From NCBI RefSeq assembly GCF_000243075.1, contig NC_016745.1, forward strand, positions 3,365,001 through 3,429,000: DNA of 64,000 bases, in the 5' to 3' direction. The position numbers were made by a program, and so were the translations under genes. This document shows, in pieces, positions 29,282 through 38,340 of this stretch. Numbering within the stretch: position 1 is the first letter of the stretch; each line of letters starts with the position of its first letter. This DNA is from Oceanimonas sp. GK1. Its GTDB lineage: Bacteria; Pseudomonadota; Gammaproteobacteria; Enterobacterales; Aeromonadaceae. Under the pieces are notes generated by a model. That model was given only the letters and a program-made list of their open reading frames with translations. It was not told the DNA's origin and did not search any database.

Positions 29282-31534
29282 TTACTCGGGGTGCTCCAGC
29301 TCCAGGCCATCCACCCGTTGCAGGCCTCTGGGCAGCAGGGCGCCGCGGCGGCCCCGCTCGCCCTGATAGTGAGCCAGATCGGCGGGCTTCAGGGTCAGCT
29401 TGCGCTTGCCGGCGTGCAGGGTCACGCTGGCCCCCTCCGGCACCACCGCCAGCTGCTTGATAAAGTCTTCCCGGGCCTGCACCTTGGCACCGGTAATGCC
29501 GATCAGCTTGTTGCCCTTGCCCTTGGCCAGCATCGGCAGGTCCTTCAGCGGGAACAGCAGCATGCGGCCCTCGTTGGTCACCACCAGGCACAGCTCGCTG
29601 TCCATTCGTGCCACCGGCACCGGCTTGAGCACCTCGCCGCCGGCGGGCACCGTCAGCAGCGCCTTGCCGTTTTTGTTGCGGCTAACCATGTCGCCGTAGC
29701 GGCAGACGAAGCCGTAACCGGCATCGGACGCCAGCAGGTAAAGCGCCTCTTCCTCGCCGGCCAGCACAAAGCGGGCCTGCTCCCCCGGGCTCAGGCTGCA
29801 GCGGCCGGTGAGCGGCTCGCCCTGGCCCCGGGCCGAGGGCAGGCTGTGGGCATCCAGGCCGTAGCCCCGGCCGGTATTCGACAGGAACACCGCCATCTGG
29901 TTGCTGCGCCCGGGCGCGGCGTCGAGAAAGCCGTCGCCGGCCTTGTAGCTGAGCGCGGCGCCGTCCACCTCCAGGCCCTTGGCGGCCCGGATCCAGCCTT
30001 TTTCCGACAGCACAATGGTGACCGGCTCGCTCGGGATCAGCTCTTTTTCACTTAAGGCTTTGGCCTCTTCCCGCTCCACCAGGGGGGAGCGACGATCGTC
30101 GCCATATTTCTCGGCGTCGGCCAGGATTTCCTTTTTCAGCAGGGTGCTGAGGCGACGCTCAGACCCCAGGATCTGGGCCAGCTTGTCCCGCTCGGCGGCC
30201 AGCTCGTCCTGCTCGCCGCGGATCTTCATTTCTTCCAGTTTCGCCAGGTGGCGCAGCTTCAGCTCGAGGATCGCCTCGGCCTGGGTGTCGGTCAGGCCAA
30301 AACGGGCCATCAGCACCGGCTTGGGCTCGTCCTCGGCTCGAATAATCTCAATGACTTCATCGATGTTAAGAAAGGCAATGAGCAAACCGGCCAGAATGTG
30401 CAGCCGGGCCTCGACCTTGTCGAGCCGGTACTGCAGCCGGTTGCGCACCGTCTCCCGGCGGAATTGCAGCCACTCGGTCAGAATGCGGTCCAGAGTCTTC
30501 ACCTGGGGCCGGTTGTCCAGCCCCAGCATGTTGAGGTTGACCCGGTAGGTCTTCTCCAGATCCGTGCTGGCGAACAGGTGCTGCATCAGCTGCTCCACGT
30601 CCACCCGGTTGGAGCGGGGAATGATCACCAGCCGAGTCGGGTTTTCGTGATCCGACTCGTCCCGCAGATCCGCCACCATGGGCAGCTTCTTGGCCTGCAT
30701 CTGGCCGGCGATCTGCTCAAGTATTTTGGCGCCACTGGCCTGGTGCGGCAGGGCGGTGATCACGATGTCGCCCTGCTCCAGCTGATAGACGGCGCGCATT
30801 CTGATGCTGCCTTTGCCGGTTTCGTAAATTTTCTGAATATCGGCCCTGGGGGTAATGATCTCGGCCTGAGTCGGGTAATCGGGCCCGGCCACATGGGCCA
30901 TCAGCTCGCTTACCGTCGCCTTGGGATTATCCAGCAGGTGCACACAGGCGTTGGCCACTTCCCGCACGTTGTGGGGCGGAATGTCGGTGGCCATGCCCAC
31001 GGCGATGCCGGTAACGCCGTTCAGCAGAATATGCGGCAACCGGGCCGGCAGCATGCGCGGCTCCTTCATGGTGCCGTCGAAGTTGGGGATCCACTCCACC
31101 GTGCCCTGGCCGAGTTCGCTCAGCAGCAGCTCGGAGAAGCGCGACAGCCGGGCCTCGGTGTAACGCATGGCGGCAAAGGATTTGGGATCGTCCGGCGCCC
31201 CCCAGTTGCCCTGGCCGTCCACCAGCGGGTAGCGGTAGGAGAAGGGCTGGGCCATCAGCACCATGGCCTCGTAACAGGCGGAGTCGCCGTGAGGGTGGTA
31301 TTTACCCAGCACATCGCCCACGGTACGGGCCGACTTCTTGTGCTTGGACAGGGCCGACAGCCCCAGCTCGCTCATGGCGTAAATGATGCGGCGCTGTACC
31401 GGCTTCAAGCCGTCGCCGATGTGCGGCAGGGCCCGGTCCATGATCACGTACATGGAGTAGTTCAGGTAGGCCTGCTCGGTAAAGGTGTGCAGCGGCAGGC
31501 GCTCCACCCCTTCCATGGTAAAATCTTGATTCAT
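29282..31534 (-). CDS. parC: DNA topoisomerase IV subunit A
   Basis: This 750-residue subunit cuts and rejoins DNA to decatenate daughter chromosomes. The catalytic tyrosine lies in [11 protein letters not shown] (about Y120). The quinolone-resistance region reads [12 protein letters not shown], with the sensitive-type serine and glutamate. The C-terminal beta-pinwheel follows from about residue 495. It lies 14 bp downstream of parE. Confidence 0.97.
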   Translation of the reverse strand: MNQDFTMEGVERLPLHTFTEQAYLNYSMYVIMDRALPHIGDGLKPVQRRIIYAMSELGLSALSKHKKSARTVGDVLGKYHPHGDSACYEAMVLMAQPFSYRYPLVDGQGNWGAPDDPKSFAAMRYTEARLSRFSELLLSELGQGTVEWIPNFDGTMKEPRMLPARLPHILLNGVTGIAVGMATDIPPHNVREVANACVHLLDNPKATVSELMAHVAGPDYPTQAEIITPRADIQKIYETGKGSIRMRAVYQLEQGDIVITALPHQASGAKILEQIAGQMQAKKLPMVADLRDESDHENPTRLVIIPRSNRVDVEQLMQHLFASTDLEKTYRVNLNMLGLDNRPQVKTLDRILTEWLQFRRETVRNRLQYRLDKVEARLHILAGLLIAFLNIDEVIEIIRAEDEPKPVLMARFGLTDTQAEAILELKLRHLAKLEEMKIRGEQDELAAERDKLAQILGSERRLSTLLKKEILADAEKYGDDRRSPLVEREEAKALSEKELIPSEPVTIVLSEKGWIRAAKGLEVDGAALSYKAGDGFLDAAPGRSNQMAVFLSNTGRGYGLDAHSLPSARGQGEPLTGRCSLSPGEQARFVLAGEEEALYLLASDAGYGFVCRYGDMVSRNKNGKALLTVPAGGEVLKPVPVARMDSELCLVVTNEGRMLLFPLKDLPMLAKGKGNKLIGITGAKVQAREDFIKQLAVVPEGASVTLHAGKRKLTLKPADLAHYQGERGRRGALLPRGLQRVDGLELEHPE

Positions 31535-31548
31535 ATTGTTTTATATCC

Positions 31549-33444
31549 TCAGGCCAGGGGGTCGACCATGTTGCCCTTGGTTTCCAGCCATTCCCGGCGG
31601 TCGCCGGCGCGCTTTTTGGCCAGCAGCATGTCCATCAGCTTCTCGGTAGCCTCGGTGTCGTCCACGGTCAGCTGCACCAGCCGGCGGGTGTTGGGATCCA
31701 GGGTGGTTTCCCGCAACTGCTTGGGGTTCATCTCGCCCAGGCCCTTGAAGCGGGTCACCTGCACCTTGCCCTTTTTCTTCTCGGCGCGAATGCGCTCCAG
31801 CACGCCGTCCCGCTCGTCTTCATCGAGGGCGTAAAACACTTCCTTGCCCACGTCGATGCGATACAGGGGGGGCATGGCCACGAACACGTGCCCCGCCGCC
31901 ACCAGGTGCTGAAAGTGGCGCACGAACAGGGCGCACAGCAGGGTGGCGATGTGCAGGCCGTCGGAGTCGGCGTCGGCGAGAATACACACCTTGCCGTAGC
32001 GCAGGCCGGACAGGTCATCCGAGTCCGGATCCAGGCCGATGGCCACCGAGATGTCGTGCACTTCCTGGGAGGCCAGCACCTGGCCGGACTCCACTTCCCA
32101 GGTATTCAGAATTTTCCCGCGCAGGGGCATGATGGCCTGGAATTCCCGATCCCGGGCCTGCTTGGCGCTGCCGCCGGCGGAGTCCCCTTCCACCAGGAAC
32201 AGCTCGCCCTGCATGGGATCGGAACAGGCGCAGTCGGTCAGCTTGCCGGGCAGCGCCGGCCCTTGAGTCACCTTCTTGCGCACCACCTTCTTGGCCTGGC
32301 GCAGCCGGCGCTGGGCGCTGCTGATGCACAGCTCGGCCAGCTGTTCGGCCAGCTCGATATGCTGGTTCAGCCACAGGCTGAAGGCGTCCTTCACCACACC
32401 GGAGACAAATGCCGCACACTGGCGGGACGACAGTCGCTCCTTGGTCTGGCCGGCAAACTGGGGATCCTGCATCTTCACCGACAGAATGTAGGCGCAGCGC
32501 TCCCAGATGTCGTCCGGGGTCAGCTTGACGCCCCGGGGCAGCAGGTTGCGGAACTCACAGAACTCGCGCATGGCGTCGAGCAGCCCCTGACGCAGGCCGT
32601 TGACATGGGTGCCGCCCTGGGCGGTGGGGATCAGGTTAACGTAGCTCTCCCCCAGGGTCTCGCCTCCTTCCGGCAGCCAGCACAGGGCCCAGTCCGCCGC
32701 CGAATGCTCGGCGGCAAAGCTACCGGTAAAGGGCGTTTCCGGCAGGCAGGGGTACTCCTTGACCGCTTCCACCAGATAGTCCTTGAGGCCGTCTTCGTAA
32801 CACCATTCCAGCGTCTCGCCGTTGGCCTTGTCGTCGAAACGAATGGTCAGCCCCGGGCACAGTACCGCCTTGGCCCGCAGCAGGTGCTTGAGCCGGGTGG
32901 CGGAGAATTTGGGGGAGTCGAAATAGCTGGCATCGGGCCAGAACCGCACTCGGGTGCCGGTGTTGCGCTGGCCGCAGGTGCCGGTGACGGTGAGTTCGCT
33001 TACCTTGTTGCCATGCTCAAAGGCCATCTCGAACACCTGGCCGCCCCGGCGCACGGTCACGTCCACCCGGCTGCTCAAGGCGTTGACCACGGAAATGCCC
33101 ACCCCGTGCAGGCCGCCGGAGAACTGGTAGTTCTTGTTGGAGAACTTGCCGCCAGCGTGCAGCTTGGTGAAGATCAGCTCCACCCCGGAGATGCCCTCTT
33201 CCGGGTGAATGTCCACCGGCATGCCGCGGCCATCGTCGATCACCTCAAGGGACTGATCCTCGTGCAGTATCACCTCCACCTTGCGGGCGTGACCGGCCAG
33301 GGCCTCGTCCACGCTGTTGTCGATGACTTCCTGACCAAGGTGGTTGGGGCGCGTGGTGTCCGTATACATGCCGGGGCGACGCCGCACCGGCTCTAGGCCA
33401 TTGAGCACCTCAATGGCGTCGGCAGTATATTGACTCGATGTCAT
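31549..33444 (-). CDS. parE: DNA topoisomerase IV subunit B
   Basis: This 631-residue ATPase subunit (E. coli 630) shows the GHKL motifs EVIDNSVDEAL, DDGRGMPVDIH and GGLHGVGISVVN. The TOPRIM motifs EGDSAGG and DADSDG follow; the IADADSDG-type metal site is clear. The frame is open to 33690 through the repeat, but ATG 33444 has AAGG before it and gives the proper N-terminus MTSSQYTADAIEVL. Confidence 0.97.
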   Translation of the reverse strand: MTSSQYTADAIEVLNGLEPVRRRPGMYTDTTRPNHLGQEVIDNSVDEALAGHARKVEVILHEDQSLEVIDDGRGMPVDIHPEEGISGVELIFTKLHAGGKFSNKNYQFSGGLHGVGISVVNALSSRVDVTVRRGGQVFEMAFEHGNKVSELTVTGTCGQRNTGTRVRFWPDASYFDSPKFSATRLKHLLRAKAVLCPGLTIRFDDKANGETLEWCYEDGLKDYLVEAVKEYPCLPETPFTGSFAAEHSAADWALCWLPEGGETLGESYVNLIPTAQGGTHVNGLRQGLLDAMREFCEFRNLLPRGVKLTPDDIWERCAYILSVKMQDPQFAGQTKERLSSRQCAAFVSGVVKDAFSLWLNQHIELAEQLAELCISSAQRRLRQAKKVVRKKVTQGPALPGKLTDCACSDPMQGELFLVEGDSAGGSAKQARDREFQAIMPLRGKILNTWEVESGQVLASQEVHDISVAIGLDPDSDDLSGLRYGKVCILADADSDGLHIATLLCALFVRHFQHLVAAGHVFVAMPPLYRIDVGKEVFYALDEDERDGVLERIRAEKKKGKVQVTRFKGLGEMNPKQLRETTLDPNTRRLVQLTVDDTEATEKLMDMLLAKKRAGDRREWLETKGNMVDPLA

Positions 33445-33555
33445 GTTGACCTTCGGTAAGCTGGGGTTATCGGCGGATCTTACTACTCGCAGCCCAATGC
33501 GGGAAGAAGGAAGCAAAACAGCCGGAAACAGGGTGCATGCGGAAACGGTGCGATA

Positions 33556-33670
33556 TGAAGCATCAGCGGGGTTACCTGCGCCGACACGCTTCAGGCCCTT
33601 CCATGGGACGCTCGGCACATGCCCTCCCTGGCATGTGACGGTCGGCTTCACAATCCCCACTGCTGCTTCA
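33556..33670 (-). repeat. Structured intergenic element, copy 2 (upstream of parE)
   Basis: This 115-nt counterpart of 12355-12471 has outer stem arms 33556-33566 and 33660-33670 (one mismatch), inner GCCGAC/GTCGGC, and apical CACATGCC/GGCATGTG. Relative to copy 1 the apical stem swaps a C-G pair for A-T, and the outer stem swaps C-G for T-A at its end, so pairing is preserved. It begins 112 nt upstream of the parE start, in the same orientation as copy 1 to recJ. Confidence 0.75.
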
Positions 33671-33861
33671 GTCAACTCCGGAGCTGCCAATGAAGGCTGT
33701 CAGGCGACTCGGTGATGAGCCCGGAGGGCAAAGGGTGTCTGCTTCGCCGTGCCCTTCGCGCCAAGGATGGCGCGACGGAGCGTACAGGGAGGTATTCACA
33801 GCGTGCCTTCGAGCCGTGCGCTTTGCCCGACGAAATTGCACGGCCAGACAGACGATATGCA

Positions 33862-33882
33862 TTCCCACGCGGAGCGTGGGAA
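33862..33882. repeat. REP-like palindrome TTCCCACGC/GCGTGGGAA
   Basis: A perfect 9-bp stem with loop GGA lies 11 nt after the yqiA stop codon. The sequence is of a type I recall as a widely dispersed gammaproteobacterial palindromic repeat. No T-run follows on the minus strand. Confidence 0.65.
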
Positions 33883-33892
33883 CGAGAGCGGA

Positions 33893-34462
33893 TTACAGTT
33901 GCAGAAAGCGGATGATCTGGGCGCAGTAGTGCTGAAAGCCGATAAAGGAGTGGTCGCCGCCTTTTTGAATGCAGACCCGGGCGAAGCGGTAGTAATCGAG
34001 GGCTTCCCGGTAGTCCAGCACTTCATCCTCCTGCTGTTGCAGCAACCAGATACGATCAAGGCAGCTCGGCGCATTCACCCTGAGCTCGGCCAGCTCCGCC
34101 ATGTGCTGCCGGTCAAGGGTATAGCGCTCGTGGGTGTAGGGGTTTTCCTGCTCTCCCAGCCAGTCGGCCAGCAGAATATGAGGATTGACCGCCGGGTTCA
34201 CCACCACGGCGCGCACGCCGTAGTGCTCCGCCACCCGGGTGGCCCAGAAGCCGCCGAGAGACGAGCCGACCACGCCAAAGGGGGCACTCAGTCGGTCACA
34301 AATGGACGCAATCTGGGCCCAGGCCGCCGCCGGGGTGGCCGCCAGCTGGGGGCACACCAGCTCGATATCGGGCCGGTGCCGGGCCAGGTGCTCGCGCATC
34401 AGCCGGGCCTTGATGGAGTTGGGAGACGAATTGAAACCGTGCAGGTAAAGCAGGGTCGCCAT
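33893..34462 (-). CDS. yqiA: Esterase YqiA
   Basis: This 189-residue small alpha/beta hydrolase has the N-terminal YLHGFNSSP oxyanion strand, nucleophile serine in VGSSLGGFWA and the catalytic histidine in GGDHSF. It hydrolyses short acyl esters in vitro; the natural substrate is unknown. It follows cpdA by 2 bp in the conserved nudF-yqiB-cpdA-yqiA-parE order. Confidence 0.93.
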   Translation of the reverse strand: MATLLYLHGFNSSPNSIKARLMREHLARHRPDIELVCPQLAATPAAAWAQIASICDRLSAPFGVVGSSLGGFWATRVAEHYGVRAVVVNPAVNPHILLADWLGEQENPYTHERYTLDRQHMAELAELRVNAPSCLDRIWLLQQQEDEVLDYREALDYYRFARVCIQKGGDHSFIGFQHYCAQIIRFLQL

Positions 34463-34464
34463 GA

Positions 34465-35295
34465 TTAATATCCCCTGGCGCTGAAGTCGGGCACAAAGGC
34501 ATTTGGCGGCAGCCGCCAGACCCGGGTACTGAGCCGGCCATCCGGGTACAGCGACAGCTGACGCCAGCCCGGAGCGGTGTGATCCAGGGCAAACTCGTCA
34601 GACAACGGCTTGAACTGAATACAGGTGGAGGGGCTCGCCAGGTAGCGGATGCCGCCCCGGACCTCATCAAAGCCCTGATGCACATGGCCGCACAACACCA
34701 CGCGGTTGGCCCGGTGACGGGCCAGCCGGGCACCGAGCTCATCGGCATTGCGCAGGTTGTGCTGATCCAGCCAGGCACAGCCCACCGGTACCGCCTGGTG
34801 ATGCACGGCCACCAGCAGATGATGGTTGGGGTAGCGGTCAATGGCCGTGTCCAGCAACGCCAGCTGATCGTCACTCAGCCGGCCATGGGTATGGCCCCGC
34901 GCCTGGGTGTCGAGCAGCAGCACCTGCCAGTGCTCGCCCAGCAGGTGCTTGGCCTGGCCGATGCCGGCGGCGTCCAGCTCCGCCTGCATCAGCGGCGCTT
35001 CGTCGTGATTACCGGGCAGCCAGAATACCGGCGGGGTGAGCTCGGCCATCATGCCGACGAAGTGGCGGTAGGATTCGGCACTCTGATCCTGGGACAGATC
35101 CCCGGTGGCCAGTATGGCATGGCAGCCGGCCAGCTCTTCTTTCATGGCATCCACCACCGCCCGGCAACTGTGCCAGGTCGCCACCCCGAGCAGCTCACCG
35201 TCGCGATCGGCAAACAGATGGGTGTCGGTGATCTGGGAAAGCTCAAGTACGCCGTTGCCGGCCCGGGGGCCGAGGGGAAGGGTGGAAAGCGTCAT
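34465..35295 (-). CDS. cpdA: 3',5'-cyclic-AMP phosphodiesterase CpdA
   Basis: This 276-residue metallophosphoesterase hydrolyses cAMP and so tunes CRP signalling. The metal motifs are QITDTHLF, ATGDLSQD, LPGNHDEA and CGHVHQ. ATG 35295 is chosen over the upstream ATG at 35355, since it has GAGG before it, starts just after the yqiB stop and matches the E. coli length of 275. Confidence 0.93.
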   Translation of the reverse strand: MTLSTLPLGPRAGNGVLELSQITDTHLFADRDGELLGVATWHSCRAVVDAMKEELAGCHAILATGDLSQDQSAESYRHFVGMMAELTPPVFWLPGNHDEAPLMQAELDAAGIGQAKHLLGEHWQVLLLDTQARGHTHGRLSDDQLALLDTAIDRYPNHHLLVAVHHQAVPVGCAWLDQHNLRNADELGARLARHRANRVVLCGHVHQGFDEVRGGIRYLASPSTCIQFKPLSDEFALDHTAPGWRQLSLYPDGRLSTRVWRLPPNAFVPDFSARGY

Positions 35296-35303
35296 TGCCT
35301 CGC

Positions 35304-35741
35304 TCAAAGCTGTTTGACCGTGCTGAATCCGTGTTGCAGGCAACATCTCAGCCATTCGGCGAGAAAGAAGTTGACCTGTTCCTTTTCGTTACGGTGATGC
35401 ATGTTTTTGTTGGGATAATCATAACTTGGCTGCAGGGTGGAAATCTGCTGACTGGCACACACTTCGGCCATTCTGACATCATGATACAGCCGCACCCGCA
35501 CTTTCATGCGCATAAACACCGGCAGGCCCGGGGTACACTGCTCTATCGACACATGCCAGGTATAGGGCGCCGTTTCCAGCACCCTGAGCACAAACAGCAC
35601 TCGCTCGCTGATCCCCACCGACAGACTCTCGCCCGCCTGCGCCTCGCCGGGCAGCAGTTTCATCAGTGCCATGTAGTTGGTGTCGCAGGTACGCTGCAAC
35701 CCCTTGAGATCCGGCACATGTTTGCGGGTAGTGAACGCCAA
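35304..35741 (-). CDS. yqiB: YqiB family protein (DUF1249)
   Basis: This 145-residue cytoplasmic protein of unknown function has the family start KHVPDLKGLQRTCDTNYMAL and the conserved YPNKNMHHRNEKEQVN block. It is in the nudF-yqiB-cpdA run, 33 bp from nudF and 8 bp from cpdA. Confidence 0.92.
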   Translation of the reverse strand: MAFTTRKHVPDLKGLQRTCDTNYMALMKLLPGEAQAGESLSVGISERVLFVLRVLETAPYTWHVSIEQCTPGLPVFMRMKVRVRLYHDVRMAEVCASQQISTLQPSYDYPNKNMHHRNEKEQVNFFLAEWLRCCLQHGFSTVKQL

Positions 35742-35774
35742 ATTATTCTCCTCGTCTTGCTTTGCCGGCCAGGC

Positions 35775-36392
35775 CTATTGCCAGAGTCCGGCCTCACGCT
35801 TCAGCGCCAGCCATTGCAGGGCGATCACGCTGGCGGCGTTATCTATTCTACCATCCTCAAGCCATTGCATCGCCTGCTCTCTGGGCAGGCGATGCACGCG
35901 AATGTCTTCCCCTTCGTCGGCAAGACCCGCGTGAGTCGCGGCCTGAGAGGCATCCACCTCCCCCACAAAGACGGTGATCCGCTCGCTGCAGCCACCGGGG
36001 CTGGAAAAGTAGCCCAGCGCCCGGGTCAGCCGGCCCAGGGTGAGGCCGGCTTCTTCCTCCGCCTCCCGGCGTACCACGGCTTCTTCCGACTCGCCGGGCT
36101 CGACAATACCCGCCACGATTTCCAGCAGCCAGGGCGAGTCGTGATGATGAATGGCACCGACGCGAAACTGCTCCACCAGCACCACTTCGTCGCGCACCGG
36201 ATCATAGGGCAGCACCGCCGCCGCATGGCCCCGGTCAAACAACTCCCGGGTAAGCGTTGGGCTCCAGCCGCCGGCAAACAGGCGGTGGCGCAGGCGCACC
36301 TTCAGCAAACGGAAAAAACCCTGGTAGCCGGTTTCCTCGGCCACAATCTGCATATCCTGTCGCCCCAGGCGGGCGCCCTTGTTATTGTTCAT
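35775..36392 (-). CDS. nudF: ADP-ribose pyrophosphatase NudF
   Basis: This 205-residue Nudix enzyme splits ADP-ribose into AMP and ribose-5-phosphate. The Nudix box GX5EX7REUXEEXGU is present around residues 97-119 (GIVEPGESEEAVVRREAEEE). It is the first gene of the minus-strand cluster and is divergent from tolC over 221 bp. Confidence 0.93.
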   Translation of the reverse strand: MNNNKGARLGRQDMQIVAEETGYQGFFRLLKVRLRHRLFAGGWSPTLTRELFDRGHAAAVLPYDPVRDEVVLVEQFRVGAIHHHDSPWLLEIVAGIVEPGESEEAVVRREAEEEAGLTLGRLTRALGYFSSPGGCSERITVFVGEVDASQAATHAGLADEGEDIRVHRLPREQAMQWLEDGRIDNAASVIALQWLALKREAGLWQ

Positions 36393-36405
36393 GGTTGCTC
36401 CTTGC

Positions 36406-36461
36406 TTGACATTCCGGTGGCAAAATCTAGACTGAAGCCCTTAATGAATGAACGTTCATTC
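36406..36461 (+). promoter_or_regulatory. Putative tolC promoter with overlapping palindromic operator
   Basis: A consensus -35 box TTGACA (36406-36411) and a -10-like TAGACT (36428-36433) are 16 bp apart. They are followed by a perfect 16-bp palindrome GAATGAACGTTCATTC (36446-36461), placed where the transcript would begin. The palindrome looks like a TetR/AcrR-family operator. No TetR gene lies in the window. Confidence 0.5.
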
Positions 36462-36613
36462 TCTTGCCGTATCTTGCCTGTATTCGCGGTGCACTCAGGC
36501 GGCCGTCAGCCGCGGCAAACAGGGCTCATGTTACCGTTATACTGAACAGACGAAAACCGACTGCCTGCTTGGGCACGGCGATCATGGCATCATCCGTTAT
36601 ACAAGGCCAACCC

Positions 36614-37921
36614 ATGAAAAAAACACTGTTGTCGACCCTGGTGCTACTGTGCACGGCAGGCCAGGCCCAGGCCGAAAACCTGCTGGAAATTTATCAGCAG
36701 GCCACGCAAAACGATCCTCAGGTGCGCGAGGCCAAGGCCCGCCGCGACGCCGCCTTTGAGCGGATCAACGAATCCCGCGCACCGCTGCTGCCCCAGGTGG
36801 ATCTGAGCGCCGGCGCCAACTATATCCAGAGCAGCCAGACCGACTCCACCGTCACCAACGCCGGTGTCAACCTGAGCCAGGCCCTGTACCGCAAGTCGAG
36901 CTGGGTCAATCTGGACATCACCGAAAAGCAGGCAGCCCAGAGTGAAGTAACCTACAAGCAGGTGCAGCAGGCACTGATCGTGCGCGCCACCCAGGCCTAT
37001 TTCAACGTGCTCAACGCCGAAGACACCCTGAGTTTTGTGCAGGCCAACAAAGAAGCGGTCAGCCGCCAGCTGGAGCAGACCAAGCAGCGCTTTGAGGTGG
37101 GCCTGAGTGCCATGACCGACGTGCACGAGGCCCAGGCCCAGTATGACCAGGCCCTGGCCGATGAAATTCTGGCCCGCAATGCCCTCGACAACAGCAAGGA
37201 AGCCCTGCGCGAGCTCACCGGCATCAGCTACGAGCAACTTGCTCCGCTCAATACCGACAGCTTCAGCCCCCAGGCGCCGGCCATGCGCGCCGACGGCTGG
37301 CTGGAGATTGCCCTCGAGCAGAACCTGGAGCTGCACGGCCAGCGCATTGCCAAGGACATTGCCAACGAGCAGATTGACCTGGAACAGACCGGCCATCTGC
37401 CGACCCTGGATCTGAATGCGGGTCTGAACAGCCGCCGCACCGATTTCAGTGGTACCCCCAGCGGTACCAATAACGTCCGCGACAATACCCTGAACGAAGG
37501 CAGCATTGGCGTGGCCTTTAACCTGCCGCTGTATTCCGGCGGCGCCACCCGCTCCCGGGTCAGCCAGGCCAGTTACAACTATGTGGCGGCCAGCGAGTTG
37601 CTGGAAAGAAGTTTCCGCTCGGTACAAAGCAGCGTCTACTCCTCCTACAACGACGTGACCGCCGCCATTGGCTCCATTCGTGCCTTTGAGCAGCTGGTGA
37701 TCTCGGCCCAGAGCGCCCTCAGCGCCACCGAAGCCGGCTACGAAGTGGGCACCCGCACCATAGTGGACGTGCTCAATGCCACCCGCCAGCTGTACGATGC
37801 CCGGCAACAGCTGGCCTCCGCCCGCTACAACTACATCATCAGCCAGCTGCAGCTCAAGCAGGCCGCCGGCAACCTCACCGAGCAGGATCTGATCGATATC
37901 AATAACGGTCTGCAACGGTAA
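36614..37921 (+). CDS. tolC: Outer membrane efflux channel TolC
   Basis: This 435-residue protein is the trimeric channel that connects inner-membrane pumps and type I secretion to the outside. The signal peptide is about 20 residues (cleavage after GQAQA). Two OEP repeats follow, with paired long helices such as LEQTKQRFEVGLSAMTDVHE and TIVDVLNATRQLYDARQQL. The in-frame extension to 36464 has no signal-like start, so ATG 36614 with AAGG before it is used. The C-terminal tail is shorter than in E. coli. Confidence 0.94.
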   Translation: MKKTLLSTLVLLCTAGQAQAENLLEIYQQATQNDPQVREAKARRDAAFERINESRAPLLPQVDLSAGANYIQSSQTDSTVTNAGVNLSQALYRKSSWVNLDITEKQAAQSEVTYKQVQQALIVRATQAYFNVLNAEDTLSFVQANKEAVSRQLEQTKQRFEVGLSAMTDVHEAQAQYDQALADEILARNALDNSKEALRELTGISYEQLAPLNTDSFSPQAPAMRADGWLEIALEQNLELHGQRIAKDIANEQIDLEQTGHLPTLDLNAGLNSRRTDFSGTPSGTNNVRDNTLNEGSIGVAFNLPLYSGGATRSRVSQASYNYVAASELLERSFRSVQSSVYSSYNDVTAAIGSIRAFEQLVISAQSALSATEAGYEVGTRTIVDVLNATRQLYDARQQLASARYNYIISQLQLKQAAGNLTEQDLIDINNGLQR

Positions 37922-37951
37922 CGTGAGACGTGAGACGTGAGACGTGAGACA
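37922..37951 (+). repeat. Tandem heptamer repeat after tolC
   Basis: Four copies of a seven-base unit CGTGAGA follow the tolC stop without a gap. They belong to the same GTGAG family as the tracts at 10434, 23649 and 49533. An IS3-family element is inserted 23 bp further on. Confidence 0.85.
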
Positions 37952-38022
37952 TTAATCGTGAAACGTCCAGCGTCTGGACTGGCCCGAAAAAAGTAGACAC
38001 CTTCATTTAATGAGAAGGTGTT

Positions 38023-38340
38023 ATGAAGTACAAACCCCACCGTCACTTTAGCGATGCATTCAAACGTGAGGCCGTCGAGGCCTCGCTATCCACCACAGAG
38101 ACACAAGCTCAGCTTGCTGGCAGACTCGGGATCCATCCTAACCAATTGAGTCGCTGGCGCAGAGAGTGGATCATGACCAAGAAATCATCTGACAAAGCAG
38201 TTGAAAACACCGGACCAGAAAAAAGCCTGCAGGAGCTGGAGCGCGAGGTGGCTCGGCTGAAGAAGCAGCTTGAGCGGAAAGAGCTGGAGAACGAAATCCT
38301 AAAAAAGGCACAAGAGTACTTCGCCAAGCACGGCAAGTAA
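38023..38340 (+). CDS. IS3-family transposase OrfA
   Basis: This 105-residue protein has an N-terminal helix-turn-helix (FSDAFKREAVEASLS... LAGRLGIHPNQLSRWRREW) that binds the IS ends. A leucine-zipper coiled coil follows (about 68-98, ELEREVARLKKQLERKELE). A slippery AAAAAAG at 38301-38307 near its end would allow a -1 shift into orfB, giving the OrfAB transposase. Confidence 0.93.
   Translation: MKYKPHRHFSDAFKREAVEASLSTTETQAQLAGRLGIHPNQLSRWRREWIMTKKSSDKAVENTGPEKSLQELEREVARLKKQLERKELENEILKKAQEYFAKHGK
38301..38307 (+). promoter_or_regulatory. A6G slippery site for -1 frameshift in the IS
   Basis: Six A followed by G overlap the orfA codons CTA AAA AAG. A -1 slip enters a frame that stays open into OrfB. 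This is the usual IS3-family device for making the fused transposase. Confidence 0.85.

Larger units (their letters stand above)
33445..33892. other. parE-yqiA intergenic region rich in repeats
   Basis: There is no credible gene in this 448-bp space. It holds the second copy of the structured element, a stretch of about 60 bp absent from the recJ copy, a distal block with GCGTGCCTTCGAGC that matches the recJ region, and a REP-like hairpin next to the yqiA stop. Confidence 0.7.

Noticed and set aside
30248-31834. Long plus-strand frames opposite parC and parE
   Set aside because: They are shadows of essential, fully conserved genes.
37922-37951. Possible CRISPR-like array after tolC
   Set aside because: The units are 7 bp with no spacers and no cas genes are nearby; it is a simple tandem repeat.
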